Assembly: GCA_028285345.1 (NCBI GenBank)
Contig: JANQPT010000012.1
Span: forward strand, 301,150 to 365,149
Source of the DNA: Planctomycetales bacterium
GTDB lineage: Bacteria; Planctomycetota; Planctomycetia; Planctomycetales; Planctomycetaceae
DNA: 64,000 bases
Direction of reading: 5' to 3'
Shown here: positions 1 through 9,956 of the stretch, in pieces
How the letters are laid out: each line of letters begins with the position of its first letter
Numbering within the stretch: the first letter of the stretch is position 1
Translations under genes and position numbers: made by a program
Notes under the pieces: model-generated
The model's input: the letters and a program-made list of their open reading frames with translations, nothing else
Database searches by the model: none
Told to the model about the DNA's origin: nothing

Positions 1-243
1 TGGGTCACCGTTTCCAAGTCCATTCCGCCGGGAGGCATGGCGGAGGAGATTTACCAAACGAAGAAACGCGAAAACCGCGAACTTCGGGCAGCCGGTCAGA
101 TCCCCAAGCCGCAAGACCGAATCAAACCGCGCGTGCAAATCATCCCGCGCAATTACTCCAGCGCCAACCAGACTCAGTTGAGAGCAGTCGTCAAAACTGG
201 CCAGAGCAATGACTTCCCATTTGCGCTCCAGTCAAAGCCGTAG
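1..243 (+). CDS. C-terminal end of an unidentified protein (5' end outside window)
   Basis: An open frame enters from the left edge and stops at 241-243, giving 80 residues of a C-terminus. It is polar, basic and rich in Gln, Pro and Asn, with no recognisable motif. The Met at 37 is probably internal because the frame is open to base 1 without a stop. It points toward the convergent mechanosensitive channel gene, 59 bases downstream. I do not recognise the family. The reading frame could also be a chance opening, but a gene end here fits the spacing. Confidence 0.45.
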   Translation, partial: WVTVSKSIPPGGMAEEIYQTKKRENRELRAAGQIPKPQDRIKPRVQIIPRNYSSANQTQLRAVVKTGQSNDFPFALQSKP

Positions 244-302
244 TAGGAACACGTGAGTTCCAGCACGGGAAACTCCACTCGGCGACGTCCGGTCGGGCTC
301 CT

Positions 303-3300
303 TTACTCGACAGAGACTGGCTTGCCGGACTGAAACGCTTGGTCAATTTCGATCGGGCGATCGGTCAGCATAGACGCCGGGATCGTCCGCACGTGGATGT
401 CCTGCTGCGGAAACGCGATCTCAATATTGTGTTCACGGAACACGCGGTCGATCTCCGTGTGCAGATCGTTGATTACGCCCAATCGGTTGTCTAAATTCGG
501 CAGATATGCACGCAACACAAAATCGAGCGTGCTCGCGCCGAAGCCTTCAAAATTTGCCAACGGCACCGGATCGTCCAAGATCAATTCGTGATCCGCAGCC
601 ACCTGCAGCAACAATTTGCGAGTCAATGCGGTATCCGAACCATAGGCCACGCCGACATTCACCACGACACGGTTGACTTGATCAGACAGCGTCCAGTTCA
701 ACAGCCGCCCGGTGATAAATTCCTTATTCGGAACGATCAACTCTTTGCGGTCCCAATTCGTAATGGTTGTCGCCCGAATACGAATCTTGGAAACCACGCC
801 GCTGACGTCGCCAATCGTAATGATGTCGCCCACTCGAATCGGGCGTTCAAACAGAATGATGATCCCCGAAATGAAATTCGCAAAAATCTCCTGCAGACCG
901 AATCCCAATCCCAAACTTGCGGCGGCAAACAGCCACTGCATTTGCGTCCAGCCGACCCCGATCACGCCCAAGGCGATCGCCAACCCCAAAATCATAATCC
1001 CATACCGCGCCAAGCTCGAAATGGCATAGCGGAATCCCGGTTCAAACGGCAAGCCCCGCAGCAACGACATTTCGATCAGTCCCGGCACGTTCTGAGCCGC
1101 GATCACCGCTAAGATGCTGACCAGAACTGCCAGCCCCAGATCAACCAACGTGATCGGCTTTTGCTGATCGATTGTGCGCGTCTTCGTTTGCCCGTCGTCC
1201 GGATCGACGTACTCTTCCGTCACTGCGACAGTGGTCGACCAGAGCTCGAACTGATTTAACGCTCCCAGTGCCTGTGTTACGTCAGACCAAACTAGCCACA
1301 TTCCCGCCAAGAAGAGGATAAAAATGGATGTCTTGACGAGTTTCTGTGCCTGTGACGTGCTCGCCTTGAGATCAGGTTCCAACTCCGCGTCAATCGGAAC
1401 GGGCGGCGTGGGGCTCTGCTCTGCGGATGCCTGTTCTTCCAATTCGCGTTGCCGGCGCAGCCGAGCCTGTTCCAAGGCCAATCCACGCCGCTTGACCAGC
1501 AAGAATCGGTTTAAGAGTGCGTCCAAAAACAACAACACGATCAGCAGCCATGCCGTGTCGCCGAGCCGCGTGCCCAACTGCACCACGGTATAGTAGTATC
1601 CCATCGCCGCCAAGACCGCCATCGCGGCCGGCAAGACACAGGCAACGGCGTAAACGACATACTGCAGGCGTCCCGCCCAGCCTTCCGATTGGCCGTTGAT
1701 GATGTCATTGAAGACTCCCGCGCGCGGCCGAAGAATTCGCTGCGACACAATCGTCAACAGCACTAACAGTACGATCGCACACAGCCGGCCCAGCGAGTCC
1801 TCCCAGTGTTCATTGACCGACTGGGCATGCGTTGCCGCCGCCACGAAAATCAATGGCAGGCAGGCAGGCGTCGCCCAGCGCAACTGTTTGCGCACCTCCC
1901 GCACGGTCCTGTTTGTCCAGGCGAAATGCTTTTCCGCCAATCCTTTTGACGCACAACATTGACGCAGGACTTCTAAGGGCAGATAGACCGCCGCAGTGAT
2001 CGCTAAGCTATGCGAAATTACCAGCGCAAACTCCGTCGGATTCGGCCGGGCGTCAATCCTCCAGGAGATATACCACACCAACGCCGGCCAGATCGCCGCC
2101 ACCAACAGTGTCAGAACCACCGCCTGCAATGTGGGAGCGAATTGGTGGCAGCCGGGCCGTGACGCGACCTCGCCGGTGCTGACGATTGCCTGGCGCAGCC
2201 GCCGTCGATAATAGATCAACACGATAAACAGCACGGCGCTGATCCCAACCTCGACGACATCCTGCCAACGCCAAGTCGTGAACGCCGTCAGTAATTTCTG
2301 CCATTCCTCAGGCGTGGTGATCCACACCAAGGCGGCGCCGGCGTGCGTCAGAATTGAGCGGCCGTCCTCGTCCTTGCCCGCCCACAGCGGCGGGTCGCTG
2401 CGAATCCACAACACGCGCTCGTCGATAAAATTCTTGTAGTCTGATGTGAGCGTCATCAAACCGATTTCTTCCTTGTCGATCTCAAGCTGAACGCTTATGA
2501 GCTTCTTCGAGTTCTCCACCACGTCCTTCAGTAGCGCTTTGCGGACGTCCAACAAGTTCCGCACCGCGTCTTTGGCGGTCTGAACGTCTCCCTCATCCGG
2601 TTTGTGATCCAAACCGGCCAGAGTTTGATCCACCGCGGCGTCGAGATCGGCCAAGCGATCCAGCTCTTTTTCGATCTTATATCTGCGAAAACGGAGCCGG
2701 TTCATCTGCTCCTGGCGCGCATCAATCTGAGCCCGGTAGTGCGACACGTCCGGAATCAAATTGCGCTGCTCGCGAAAATGCATGCCAATCGCATCGGTCT
2801 GACCGACCGTCTCGACCAGTTGGCGGTCCCCATCAAATTGATTCTTCAGAGCGTCCAGCTCTTTTTTCACCGCAATCAGCCGTTGTTCGGCCTTCTGCAG
2901 ATCGTCTGTCAGTTTGACGTTGAGCTGAGCATCGGCGTTGTTATTCTCTGCGATTTGAGACAGCTCCGGAGCCGCCTGAATCGCCGCTTGCCGCGCCTGC
3001 CACGAACGGATCTTTGCTTGTTGGCTCCGCAGAAGGCTGACGTTTTTTTGCAGTGTCTCGACCTGCTTCTCAAACACCGCGATTTGCAATGAAAGCGCGT
3101 CGCGCTGCGTCCGCAGCAGGCCCGCCTTGTTCTCGGCCTCATACAGCGACAATTCCGCACGCTCTGCCGCCAGTTGGTTTTCAAGTTCGCGGACCCGCGT
3201 GCGCTGCATGATCTTCTGCGCCGCCGAGAGTTGCGGCAACTCATCCGGTTTGGCCGGCAAATCAAGTTGCTCGCGGGCTTTCTCCAGCCGTTGTTCGGTC

Positions 3301-3881
3301 TTCAACCCCGCAATCTCCGCCACCCGCGCGCTGCGGCGTGTATCCTCGTTCTTCACATCCGACAGTTTCTTGCGAAAACCGTCCTGCGGATCATCGAGCG
3401 ATTTCTGCCACGCCTTGAGTTCCGTCTCAAACAGTTGCAGCGTCTTTTCAACTTCCTCCAGTTCTTGGGGAAGACTGTCTTCGAGCGACTGATTCAGCTC
3501 TTTCAGTTCCTTTGGTGGGGATTTGGCGGCCTCCTGTCTCTGCTCTTCGAGCTTCAATCGTTCGGGGATCTTTTCCTGCTGTCGCTGGAGCTTTCGGGAG
3601 TTCTCCTCCCAAACGGAGGCCGACTGCAGTGACTTCTTGGCTTGATCGTATAACTCCAGCACTTTCGCCTTTTGTGCTTCATCCAGCCCTTCAGCCTCCT
3701 CGGCGGACTTGCGCTGGGTCTCGAGACTCTCCTGGGTGACTTTGGGGGGCTCTGGCTCTGCCTGATCCTGTGCCGGCAGCGAACTCGCCACACACAGTAC
3801 ACCAATCATCCAGCAAACCAGCGTTCTCAGAGCTTGGCACGCTTGCTCTCGTCGCACAGTCAACATCGCGAAATCCATCAT
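303..3881 (-). CDS. MscK/MscM-like large mechanosensitive ion channel protein
   Basis: A predicted inner-membrane channel that opens under membrane tension to release solutes during hypo-osmotic shock. The 1192-residue product has a signal peptide (LVCWMIGVLCVASSLPAQ), a long Glu/Lys/Gln-rich coiled-coil periplasmic region over roughly residues 35-500, about ten hydrophobic segments from about 590, and a C-terminal MscS domain from about 1010 containing the pore helix (LGLGFGLQEIFANFISGI) followed by a beta domain (RPIRVGDIITIGDVSG). This is the architecture of E. coli MscK and MscM (about 1100 residues), not of small MscS. The frame extends upstream to 3968, but the first 29 residues look non-coding, and the tandem Met codons at 3881/3878 precede a normal signal peptide, so I start there. 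Transcribed alone. Confidence 0.9.
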   Translation of the reverse strand: MMDFAMLTVRREQACQALRTLVCWMIGVLCVASSLPAQDQAEPEPPKVTQESLETQRKSAEEAEGLDEAQKAKVLELYDQAKKSLQSASVWEENSRKLQRQQEKIPERLKLEEQRQEAAKSPPKELKELNQSLEDSLPQELEEVEKTLQLFETELKAWQKSLDDPQDGFRKKLSDVKNEDTRRSARVAEIAGLKTEQRLEKAREQLDLPAKPDELPQLSAAQKIMQRTRVRELENQLAAERAELSLYEAENKAGLLRTQRDALSLQIAVFEKQVETLQKNVSLLRSQQAKIRSWQARQAAIQAAPELSQIAENNNADAQLNVKLTDDLQKAEQRLIAVKKELDALKNQFDGDRQLVETVGQTDAIGMHFREQRNLIPDVSHYRAQIDARQEQMNRLRFRRYKIEKELDRLADLDAAVDQTLAGLDHKPDEGDVQTAKDAVRNLLDVRKALLKDVVENSKKLISVQLEIDKEEIGLMTLTSDYKNFIDERVLWIRSDPPLWAGKDEDGRSILTHAGAALVWITTPEEWQKLLTAFTTWRWQDVVEVGISAVLFIVLIYYRRRLRQAIVSTGEVASRPGCHQFAPTLQAVVLTLLVAAIWPALVWYISWRIDARPNPTEFALVISHSLAITAAVYLPLEVLRQCCASKGLAEKHFAWTNRTVREVRKQLRWATPACLPLIFVAAATHAQSVNEHWEDSLGRLCAIVLLVLLTIVSQRILRPRAGVFNDIINGQSEGWAGRLQYVVYAVACVLPAAMAVLAAMGYYYTVVQLGTRLGDTAWLLIVLLFLDALLNRFLLVKRRGLALEQARLRRQRELEEQASAEQSPTPPVPIDAELEPDLKASTSQAQKLVKTSIFILFLAGMWLVWSDVTQALGALNQFELWSTTVAVTEEYVDPDDGQTKTRTIDQQKPITLVDLGLAVLVSILAVIAAQNVPGLIEMSLLRGLPFEPGFRYAISSLARYGIMILGLAIALGVIGVGWTQMQWLFAAASLGLGFGLQEIFANFISGIIILFERPIRVGDIITIGDVSGVVSKIRIRATTITNWDRKELIVPNKEFITGRLLNWTLSDQVNRVVVNVGVAYGSDTALTRKLLLQVAADHELILDDPVPLANFEGFGASTLDFVLRAYLPNLDNRLGVINDLHTEIDRVFREHNIEIAFPQQDIHVRTIPASMLTDRPIEIDQAFQSGKPVSVE

Positions 3882-4016
3882 TCTCGTCCAAGTCGCAGCA
3901 TTTGGCGTAGGTTCGCCCCGTCGCCGCAGTCTATGACAGTTTGCCGCAGGCTGTACAGACCAGCGCACCGCTCAAATCAGGCCAGTTCCATTCGGGATGA
4001 GACGCGATCCCACGCG

Positions 4017-4217
4017 CTAGTCCTGCTCGGGACGGCTTGAAAGCCGCACGGATCCGTCACGATCCAGCTCGACGTGAATCTCGTTGGCATGACAGCAAAC
4101 GGGACAATCCTCGACATACCGCTGGTCTGAACCCGCCGAGGGATCCACCGGAATGACGATTTCTTCGCCACAGGACTCGCAGAAATATGTCGCTTCGTCT
4201 TGCATTTGGGAGTTCAA
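4017..4217 (-). CDS. CPXCG-motif cysteine-rich small protein
   Basis: A 66-residue acidic protein with two cysteine pairs, CESCGEE near the N-terminus and CPVCCHAN in the middle, spaced as a zinc ribbon. This matches the small CPXCG-motif cysteine-rich family found across proteobacteria and planctomycetes. The function is unknown; metal binding is inferred from the cysteine pairs. The gene lies 135 bases upstream of the channel gene on the same strand and could share its transcript. Confidence 0.75.
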   Translation of the reverse strand: MNSQMQDEATYFCESCGEEIVIPVDPSAGSDQRYVEDCPVCCHANEIHVELDRDGSVRLSSRPEQD

Positions 4218-4471
4218 CCGGGCAAGGTAGATAAAACAAACAGTTTGCCGCTCATGGCCCGTGGTCCAAATTGAAATCCCAGTTCCGACAGCTGGAGGAC
4301 TACCACTTAGCGCCGGAGGGTCGCTCTGAGGGTTTCAACGCGAGAGTTGATATCATTCTAGTGAACAACTGCAAAACGAGCGAACAGTTAGGCTCGGTCC
4401 CCACCGCGAGATTGTGGTAAGATCATGCAGGTTTTTGGCCATTTCATGAAGCTTGGGCAAACTGAGTAATC

Positions 4472-5401
4472 ATGGCGCGGATGGGAAAATGGATTGAGGG
4501 TCTTGCTCCCGGCGACAAGATTGTCGACGTGGCCGCGCAAACGCTGCAGGCTCGCATGGCCGCGGTGCAACATTACCTGCCTCGTGCTGCAGAATGGACC
4601 GAGGGATGCATCGAGGACGTGCACCAGCTGCGCGTCTCAACCCGCCGTGCACGGTCGGCGATCGATCTCTACCACGACGTCCTCCCCTCATCGCGTGCAA
4701 AACGCGTTATCTCCAAATTGAAACGCATTCGACAAGCCGCGGGTGAGGCGCGGGACTGCGACGTGCTGATTCTACGACTCTCCGACGGCGCGGGACGCAA
4801 GAACAGCCGCGAAGAATTGGACCGCATCCTAAAGCGGCTCAGGCGCCAACGCGCCAGCGCGCAACCTCCCATTCGCGAGGCTTGCAAGCGACTGACCGCG
4901 AAGGACAAATTGCAGCGGCGTACGGATCAACTCATCGAGCGAATTCGGGACAAGAGCGGAAAATCAGGATCACTGAAGTTCCGTATGTGGGCCCCCTCGG
5001 TGTTTCAACCGGTCGTCAAGCGGTTTCTGGCCGCTGCCCCCGAGACCAAACCTCAGTTAGAAGATTTGCATCGTTTCCGCATCCGGGGCAAAGCACTCCG
5101 GTATACGATGGAATTGCTTGCGCCGGCGTATCCGTCCAACTTCCGCGACAAACTTTATCCGCTGATCGGAGAACTCCAGCAACTTCTGGGCGACGTCAAC
5201 GACCACTGCTCCGCGGCCGCGCGCTTTCGGCAACTCGTTGAAACCGCCGAGGACAAAGCGGAACAAAAACTGTTCAAACGGTTGTCCGACGACGAGGAAC
5301 AGTTGATCGAGAGTTCACAAAAAGCGTTCTGGAAGTGGTGGACTCCCGACTTTCACCGCGAGTTGGAGAACGGATTGCAAGCCTACTGCCAGCGCGCGTA
5401 A
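4472..5401 (+). CDS. CHAD domain-containing protein
   Basis: The 309-residue, very basic, all-helical protein has the two signature repeats of the CHAD domain: EDVHQLRVSTRRARSAIDLY near residue 50 and DLHRFRIRGKALRYTMELL near residue 200, each with the conserved His and a run of Arg/Lys. CHAD domains bind inorganic polyphosphate and are often found with CYTH/triphosphate tunnel enzymes or on polyphosphate granules. No ppk or CYTH gene is visible nearby, so the partner is unknown. The start is the ATG at 4472; no strong ribosome-binding site precedes it. Confidence 0.85.
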   Translation: MARMGKWIEGLAPGDKIVDVAAQTLQARMAAVQHYLPRAAEWTEGCIEDVHQLRVSTRRARSAIDLYHDVLPSSRAKRVISKLKRIRQAAGEARDCDVLILRLSDGAGRKNSREELDRILKRLRRQRASAQPPIREACKRLTAKDKLQRRTDQLIERIRDKSGKSGSLKFRMWAPSVFQPVVKRFLAAAPETKPQLEDLHRFRIRGKALRYTMELLAPAYPSNFRDKLYPLIGELQQLLGDVNDHCSAAARFRQLVETAEDKAEQKLFKRLSDDEEQLIESSQKAFWKWWTPDFHRELENGLQAYCQRA

Positions 5402-5426
5402 GTAGCCACACCGTACCGATTCCGCA

Positions 5427-6854
5427 TCAGGCGAGAAGCGGTCGCACCACCTTGCCGTGCACGTCCGTCAGCCGGAAATCTCGTCCGGCGTAACGGTATG
5501 TCAACTGCTCATGGTCGAAGCCGAGCAAGTGCAGCATCGTCGCATGCAGATCGTGAACGTGGACGCGGTCCTCGACCGCGCGAAACCCGAATTCATCCGT
5601 CGCACCGTGAACGTAACCCCCGCGCACGCCGCCTCCCGCCAACCAGCAGGTGAAGCCGTAATGGTTGTGGTCGCGGCCGTTGAGTTGGGGCAACTCCGCC
5701 ACCGGCGTCCGGCCAAATTCGCCGCCCCACAATACCAATGTCGTCTCCAATAAGCCGCGCTGCTTGAGATCCGACAAGAACGCGGCAATCGGCCGGTCCC
5801 ACGCGCCCGCCAGCTTGCGGTGCTGTTTTTCAATGTCGTTGTGATTATCCCACGGCTGCCCGGCGCCGCTCCAGAGTTGAATGAACCGCACGCCCCGTTC
5901 CAGCAAACGGCGGGTCATTAACAGTTGCCGTGCTGGAATTCCGTCGCCGTAACTCTCCTGAATGTGTTTCGGCTCGCGGGCGATGTCGAACGCCTCCGCC
6001 GCTTCGCCCTGCATGCGAAACGCCAACTCGAACGACTGAATCCGAGATTCCAGTTGCGGGTCGTGTTGCCGCGTCACAGCGTGACGTTCATTGAGACGCC
6101 GCAACAATTCCAATTGCCGCCGCTGATCGCCCGGAGAGATCGTGTGGTTTTTGATGTTGGCGATCAGCTTGTCAATCTGCCGTTGTTTGCTGTTGATGTA
6201 CGTTCCCTGGTACGCTCCGGGCAAAAAGGCGGACCGCCAATTGCGCGTGGCGACGATCGGATATCCGCCGGGACACATCACGATAAAGCCCGGTAGATTC
6301 TGGTTCTCAGAACCAAGTCCATACGTGACCCACGCGCCCATACTGGGACGGGGCAATTGGCCTTCGCCGCAGTTCATCAACATCAACGACGGTTCGTGAT
6401 TGGGAACATCCGCATACATCGAACGGACGACCGCGATGTCGTCGATACATTGGGCCGTCTGTGAGAACAGCTCCGAAACTTCGATCCCGGACTCGCCATA
6501 TTTGCGGAACCGAAACGGCGAGCGCATCGCCGCGCCGGTCTTGCGTTCGGTTCTCAGGTTCGCCGTCGGCAGCGGCTGGCCGTGCCGCTTGTTCAATTCC
6601 GGCTTGGGGTCGAACGTGTCCAGATGCGACGGCCCCCCGTTCATAAACAGATGCACGACTTGCCGCGCCCGCGGCGCGAAGTGCGGCCGTTTCGGCGCGA
6701 GCGGTCCCGACGTTCCCGTACCCGCAGCCGGGAGCATGCCGGCGTCGTTCATCACGCCGGCGAGCGCCAGCATCCCCAAACCCGTGCCGCTGCGGGTCAG
6801 CAGTTCGCGGCGCGAATAGGGAATCGAGTTGTCAGGTTCGTGATTGTTCCACAT
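5427..6854 (-). CDS. DUF1501 domain-containing protein, Tat-exported
   Basis: A 475-residue protein of the DUF1501 (sulfatase/alkaline-phosphatase-fold-like) family that is hugely expanded in planctomycetes. It carries a twin-arginine-type leader, SRRELLTRSGTGLGMLAL, then the typical VVHLFMNGGPSHLDTFDPKP segment and a later FGRTPVAELP...GRDHNHYGF block. The open frame runs up to 6932, but homologues begin just before the SRREL leader, so the Met at 6854 is used. It lies 157 bases downstream of the PSD1 gene on the same strand; such pairs are recurrent in planctomycetes and are thought to work together at the cell surface, with substrate unknown. Confidence 0.9.
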   Translation of the reverse strand: MWNNHEPDNSIPYSRRELLTRSGTGLGMLALAGVMNDAGMLPAAGTGTSGPLAPKRPHFAPRARQVVHLFMNGGPSHLDTFDPKPELNKRHGQPLPTANLRTERKTGAAMRSPFRFRKYGESGIEVSELFSQTAQCIDDIAVVRSMYADVPNHEPSLMLMNCGEGQLPRPSMGAWVTYGLGSENQNLPGFIVMCPGGYPIVATRNWRSAFLPGAYQGTYINSKQRQIDKLIANIKNHTISPGDQRRQLELLRRLNERHAVTRQHDPQLESRIQSFELAFRMQGEAAEAFDIAREPKHIQESYGDGIPARQLLMTRRLLERGVRFIQLWSGAGQPWDNHNDIEKQHRKLAGAWDRPIAAFLSDLKQRGLLETTLVLWGGEFGRTPVAELPQLNGRDHNHYGFTCWLAGGGVRGGYVHGATDEFGFRAVEDRVHVHDLHATMLHLLGFDHEQLTYRYAGRDFRLTDVHGKVVRPLLA

Positions 6855-6912
6855 CGTTTTAATTGAATTCAAATTCTCACTCGACTTCGTCGCGAGACTC
6901 CAAATCGACGAT

Positions 6913-6988
6913 GGGTGGCTGGGGTCGAGCAAAGCGAGCCCCCAGTTTATGAACCTGGGGGCGGACTAACGTCCGACCCCAGCCACCC
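6913..6988. repeat. Intergenic long inverted repeat (REP/MITE-like)
   Basis: Perfect 15-bp arms GGGTGGCTGGGGTCG (6913-6927) and its complement (6974-6988) enclose a second inner hairpin, CCCCCAG...CTGGGGG. It sits between the PSD1 gene and the DUF1501 gene. The nested, perfect palindrome suggests a dispersed repeat element that folds in RNA, not an ordinary terminator, because no T-run follows. Confidence 0.75.
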
Positions 6989-7011
6989 TGAAACATTTTT
7001 TCCCACAAAAC

Positions 7012-9807
7012 CTAATCGAAAAATGCAAATTCGTTGGTCATCAACAGCGCTTGCACATACTGTTGCCAGTTCTTCTCTTCCGGGTCGCGGCCCAAGAATT
7101 GCGCCGCGAATTCTGCTTCTTCAATGGACGGATCCCGCGCAAACAGGATGACGTACACACGTCGCACGCGATCGGTGGTCTCAGTGATCGTGGCGATATC
7201 GTGACGCGCCGAAACGCGTCGCGCCACTTCGCCGACAAAGCGGTGATTCATCAAGAACAAAGCTTGCGGGGCGATGGTCGTCGTGTCTCGCCCGGGACTG
7301 GTGGCGGCCGGGTCGGGAAAATCAAACGCGCGGAACAACTCGGGTAAATCCATCCGATCGACAAACCCATAGATGGTGCGCCGCGATGAGAATTCGCTTC
7401 CACTGATGTCGACCGGCGGCCCGCCGATTTGCCGATCGAGATCTCCCGAAACGGCCAGCAACGAGTCCCGCAGCGCCTCGAAATCGAGCCGGCGACGATT
7501 CATCCGCCACAGCAGCCGGTTCTGTGGATCCTCCGCCGCCTCCCGCACTCGGGATTGACTCGATTGACGATAGGCGGATGAGAGCATGATCCGTCGATGC
7601 AGCCGTTTGAGAGACCAGCCGTCGTTGACAAAGGTCGTCGCCAAATAATCCAACAGCAGCGGGTGCGACGGCGGCTCGCTCCGCAAGCCAAAATCACTCG
7701 GCGTTCGCACCAAACCTCGCCCGAAGTGATGCAGCCAAACTCGATTGACCAACACGCGCGCGGTGAGGGGATTGGCGGGATCGACGATCGCCCGCGCCAT
7801 TTCAAGCCGTCCGCTACCCGGACCGAAGCCGCCCGATTCGTCGGCGGAGAGGAATTGCGGAAATCGCCGCGGAACCTGCTTGCCCGGGCGATGCGGATTG
7901 CCGCGCAGAAAGATGCGGGGATCGTATCGTTCATCGGCGTCGTACAGCACCATTGCCCGCGGCGGCGCGTGCCGTTGGCTCGAAAGATGTGACTGCAGTT
8001 CCGCAAGCAGTTTCTTGAATTCGTTTTGAGCCGGACGATCGGGCAGCAACGTTAAGAACTCCCAGCCGTCCAGAACCGCTACCTCGGGGGGCGATCCCGC
8101 ACCGTAGAAAACACGTCGCAACTCTTCCTCGGCGGCGTCGGGCAAAGCGGACGGCCTCGGTTGTTTTTGCTCGGCTGCGGATGCAACCATCTTCTGCCAT
8201 TTCTCGCTGATTTGGTGCAGCAGCCGGCCATAGCAACCGGCCAGTTCCTCAATCGACGTTGGCCGCGACTCCTTAACCGCCGCCAGGACCAATGGATGGC
8301 ACACTTGCTCTGAGGAATCCAGCGCCTCATAGCCCTCGATGGTCCGCGTCATTCCTTCGGCAAACTTGTCCGGCTTTAGCTCGGCGCAGGCGTGCCAGAG
8401 ACTCCAAACCGGGTCCTGCGACTTACGCGTTCGGGTCAAATAACTCTGCCATCGCTGAATCATCGTCGGATTCAGATCGCCCGCCTCGACCAGCAGCATG
8501 AAATTCTCAGTCGGCGGTTGATGCCGTTTGGCATGCGCCGCCATCAGGTATTCGACAACACGCTCGCGGGCTGAGGCGACGAGTTCCGCGTGCTTGCGAG
8601 TGACAAACTTCTCCAGTTTTTGCTGCCGCTGTTCCAATTCGCGCGAAAACTTGCGGTAGCCTTCCGTTTTGGGCGGCGGTTCGAACAGCGGATGGACGAT
8701 CGGTTCGGTGGAACTTCGAAACACGCCGTACAGCCCGTAATAGTCCGACATGCGAATCGGGTCGAATTTGTGATCGTGGCAGCGGGAGCAGGTGACCGTC
8801 AGCCCCATCAGCCCCCGCGTCACGACGTCGATGCGGTCGTCGATGATGTCGTGGACATTGCCGGAAAACCGAGCGCCGAGCGTCAAGAACCCCATCGCCG
8901 CCAAGGCCTGCGGGTTTGATTCCGGTTCGAGTTGATCGGCCGCTAGCTGTTCGGTGATGAATCGGTCGTACGGCAAATCTTCGTTCAGCGCGCGGACCAC
9001 ATAGTCTCGATAAGCATACGCCCAGGGGTAGCGTTTCTCCCCGAAATGCACATATCCCTTGTTGTCGGCGTATCGCGCAACGTCCAGCCAGTATCGTCCC
9101 CACCGCTCTCCATAGTGGGGCGATGCTAACAGGCGGTCGACTAACGCTTCGTAAGCGTGGCCGGACTGATCTCTGAGAAACACCGCCGTCTCCTCCGCCG
9201 TCGGCGGAAGCCCCGTCAGGTCAAATGTCGCACGGCGGAGCAGCGTGAGGCGGTCCGCTGCGGGAGACGGACTGAGACCGGCGGATTCCAGACGTGCCAA
9301 GATGAAGCGATCGATCGGCGTGCGCGGCCATGCGGAGTCCTGGACCTCCGGCGGATCGGGCGACGCTACCGGCTGATACGCCCAATGCCGCTCGAACGCA
9401 TCATCTGGCGCTGCAGTCGGCTTGTCTGAACCCGGCCACGGCAGTCCCATTTTGACCCAGCGAGTCAGTGCGGCGACTTCCTGTCGGGTCAGTTGTTCCT
9501 CGGGAGGCATCTGCACGTCGCCGTCGTAGCGAATCGCCGACACCAACCGGCTCTGATCAGGATTCCCCGGTGTGACGATTTTTCCGTCATCCCCGCCTTG
9601 CAGCACTGCCTGCCGAGAATCGAGCCGGATCCCCAGTTCCTGTTTTTCCGGTCCGTGACATGAGAAGCACTTCTCCGCCAGCACCGGCCGCACGCGTTTC
9701 TCAAAGAATGCCGCTTGTTCCGCCGTGACCACCTTCGTTCCGTCGTCGGCGCATAACGGCGCGCACAATAGGACGGAAAAAATGAGTAGCGATCGCAGAA
9801 TCGGCAT
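7012..9807 (-). CDS. PSD1 and planctomycete cytochrome c domain-containing protein (DUF1549/DUF1553)
   Basis: The 931-residue protein starts with a signal peptide (MPILRSLLIFSVLLCAPLCA), followed by a planctomycete-type cytochrome c domain with one haem site, CFSCH, and the motif MPPEEQLTRQEVAALTRWV. A DUF1549 domain follows (PIDRFILARLESAGLSPSP...HYGERWGRYWLDVARYADNKG), then a second CSRCH site, a variable middle, and a C-terminal DUF1553 domain (NPLTARVLVNRVWLHHFGRGLV). This layout is diagnostic for the family. The protein is expected outside the cytoplasm. It probably forms a unit with the DUF1501 gene downstream. The biochemical role is unknown. Confidence 0.93.
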   Translation of the reverse strand: MPILRSLLIFSVLLCAPLCADDGTKVVTAEQAAFFEKRVRPVLAEKCFSCHGPEKQELGIRLDSRQAVLQGGDDGKIVTPGNPDQSRLVSAIRYDGDVQMPPEEQLTRQEVAALTRWVKMGLPWPGSDKPTAAPDDAFERHWAYQPVASPDPPEVQDSAWPRTPIDRFILARLESAGLSPSPAADRLTLLRRATFDLTGLPPTAEETAVFLRDQSGHAYEALVDRLLASPHYGERWGRYWLDVARYADNKGYVHFGEKRYPWAYAYRDYVVRALNEDLPYDRFITEQLAADQLEPESNPQALAAMGFLTLGARFSGNVHDIIDDRIDVVTRGLMGLTVTCSRCHDHKFDPIRMSDYYGLYGVFRSSTEPIVHPLFEPPPKTEGYRKFSRELEQRQQKLEKFVTRKHAELVASARERVVEYLMAAHAKRHQPPTENFMLLVEAGDLNPTMIQRWQSYLTRTRKSQDPVWSLWHACAELKPDKFAEGMTRTIEGYEALDSSEQVCHPLVLAAVKESRPTSIEELAGCYGRLLHQISEKWQKMVASAAEQKQPRPSALPDAAEEELRRVFYGAGSPPEVAVLDGWEFLTLLPDRPAQNEFKKLLAELQSHLSSQRHAPPRAMVLYDADERYDPRIFLRGNPHRPGKQVPRRFPQFLSADESGGFGPGSGRLEMARAIVDPANPLTARVLVNRVWLHHFGRGLVRTPSDFGLRSEPPSHPLLLDYLATTFVNDGWSLKRLHRRIMLSSAYRQSSQSRVREAAEDPQNRLLWRMNRRRLDFEALRDSLLAVSGDLDRQIGGPPVDISGSEFSSRRTIYGFVDRMDLPELFRAFDFPDPAATSPGRDTTTIAPQALFLMNHRFVGEVARRVSARHDIATITETTDRVRRVYVILFARDPSIEEAEFAAQFLGRDPEEKNWQQYVQALLMTNEFAFFD

Positions 9808-9956
9808 GGCGGACGTCTCAGACGGACCGGCGTGTTGTTCAGGGAGGAACCTCCATTATGATCGCGCAGCCGGTTTCTGTCGAGGTGGACGATCAGACGT
9901 CCGTGTCGCTATTGCGGCGAACGGGGTCGACGACGACTCAAATGGTGCGGGCCGGT

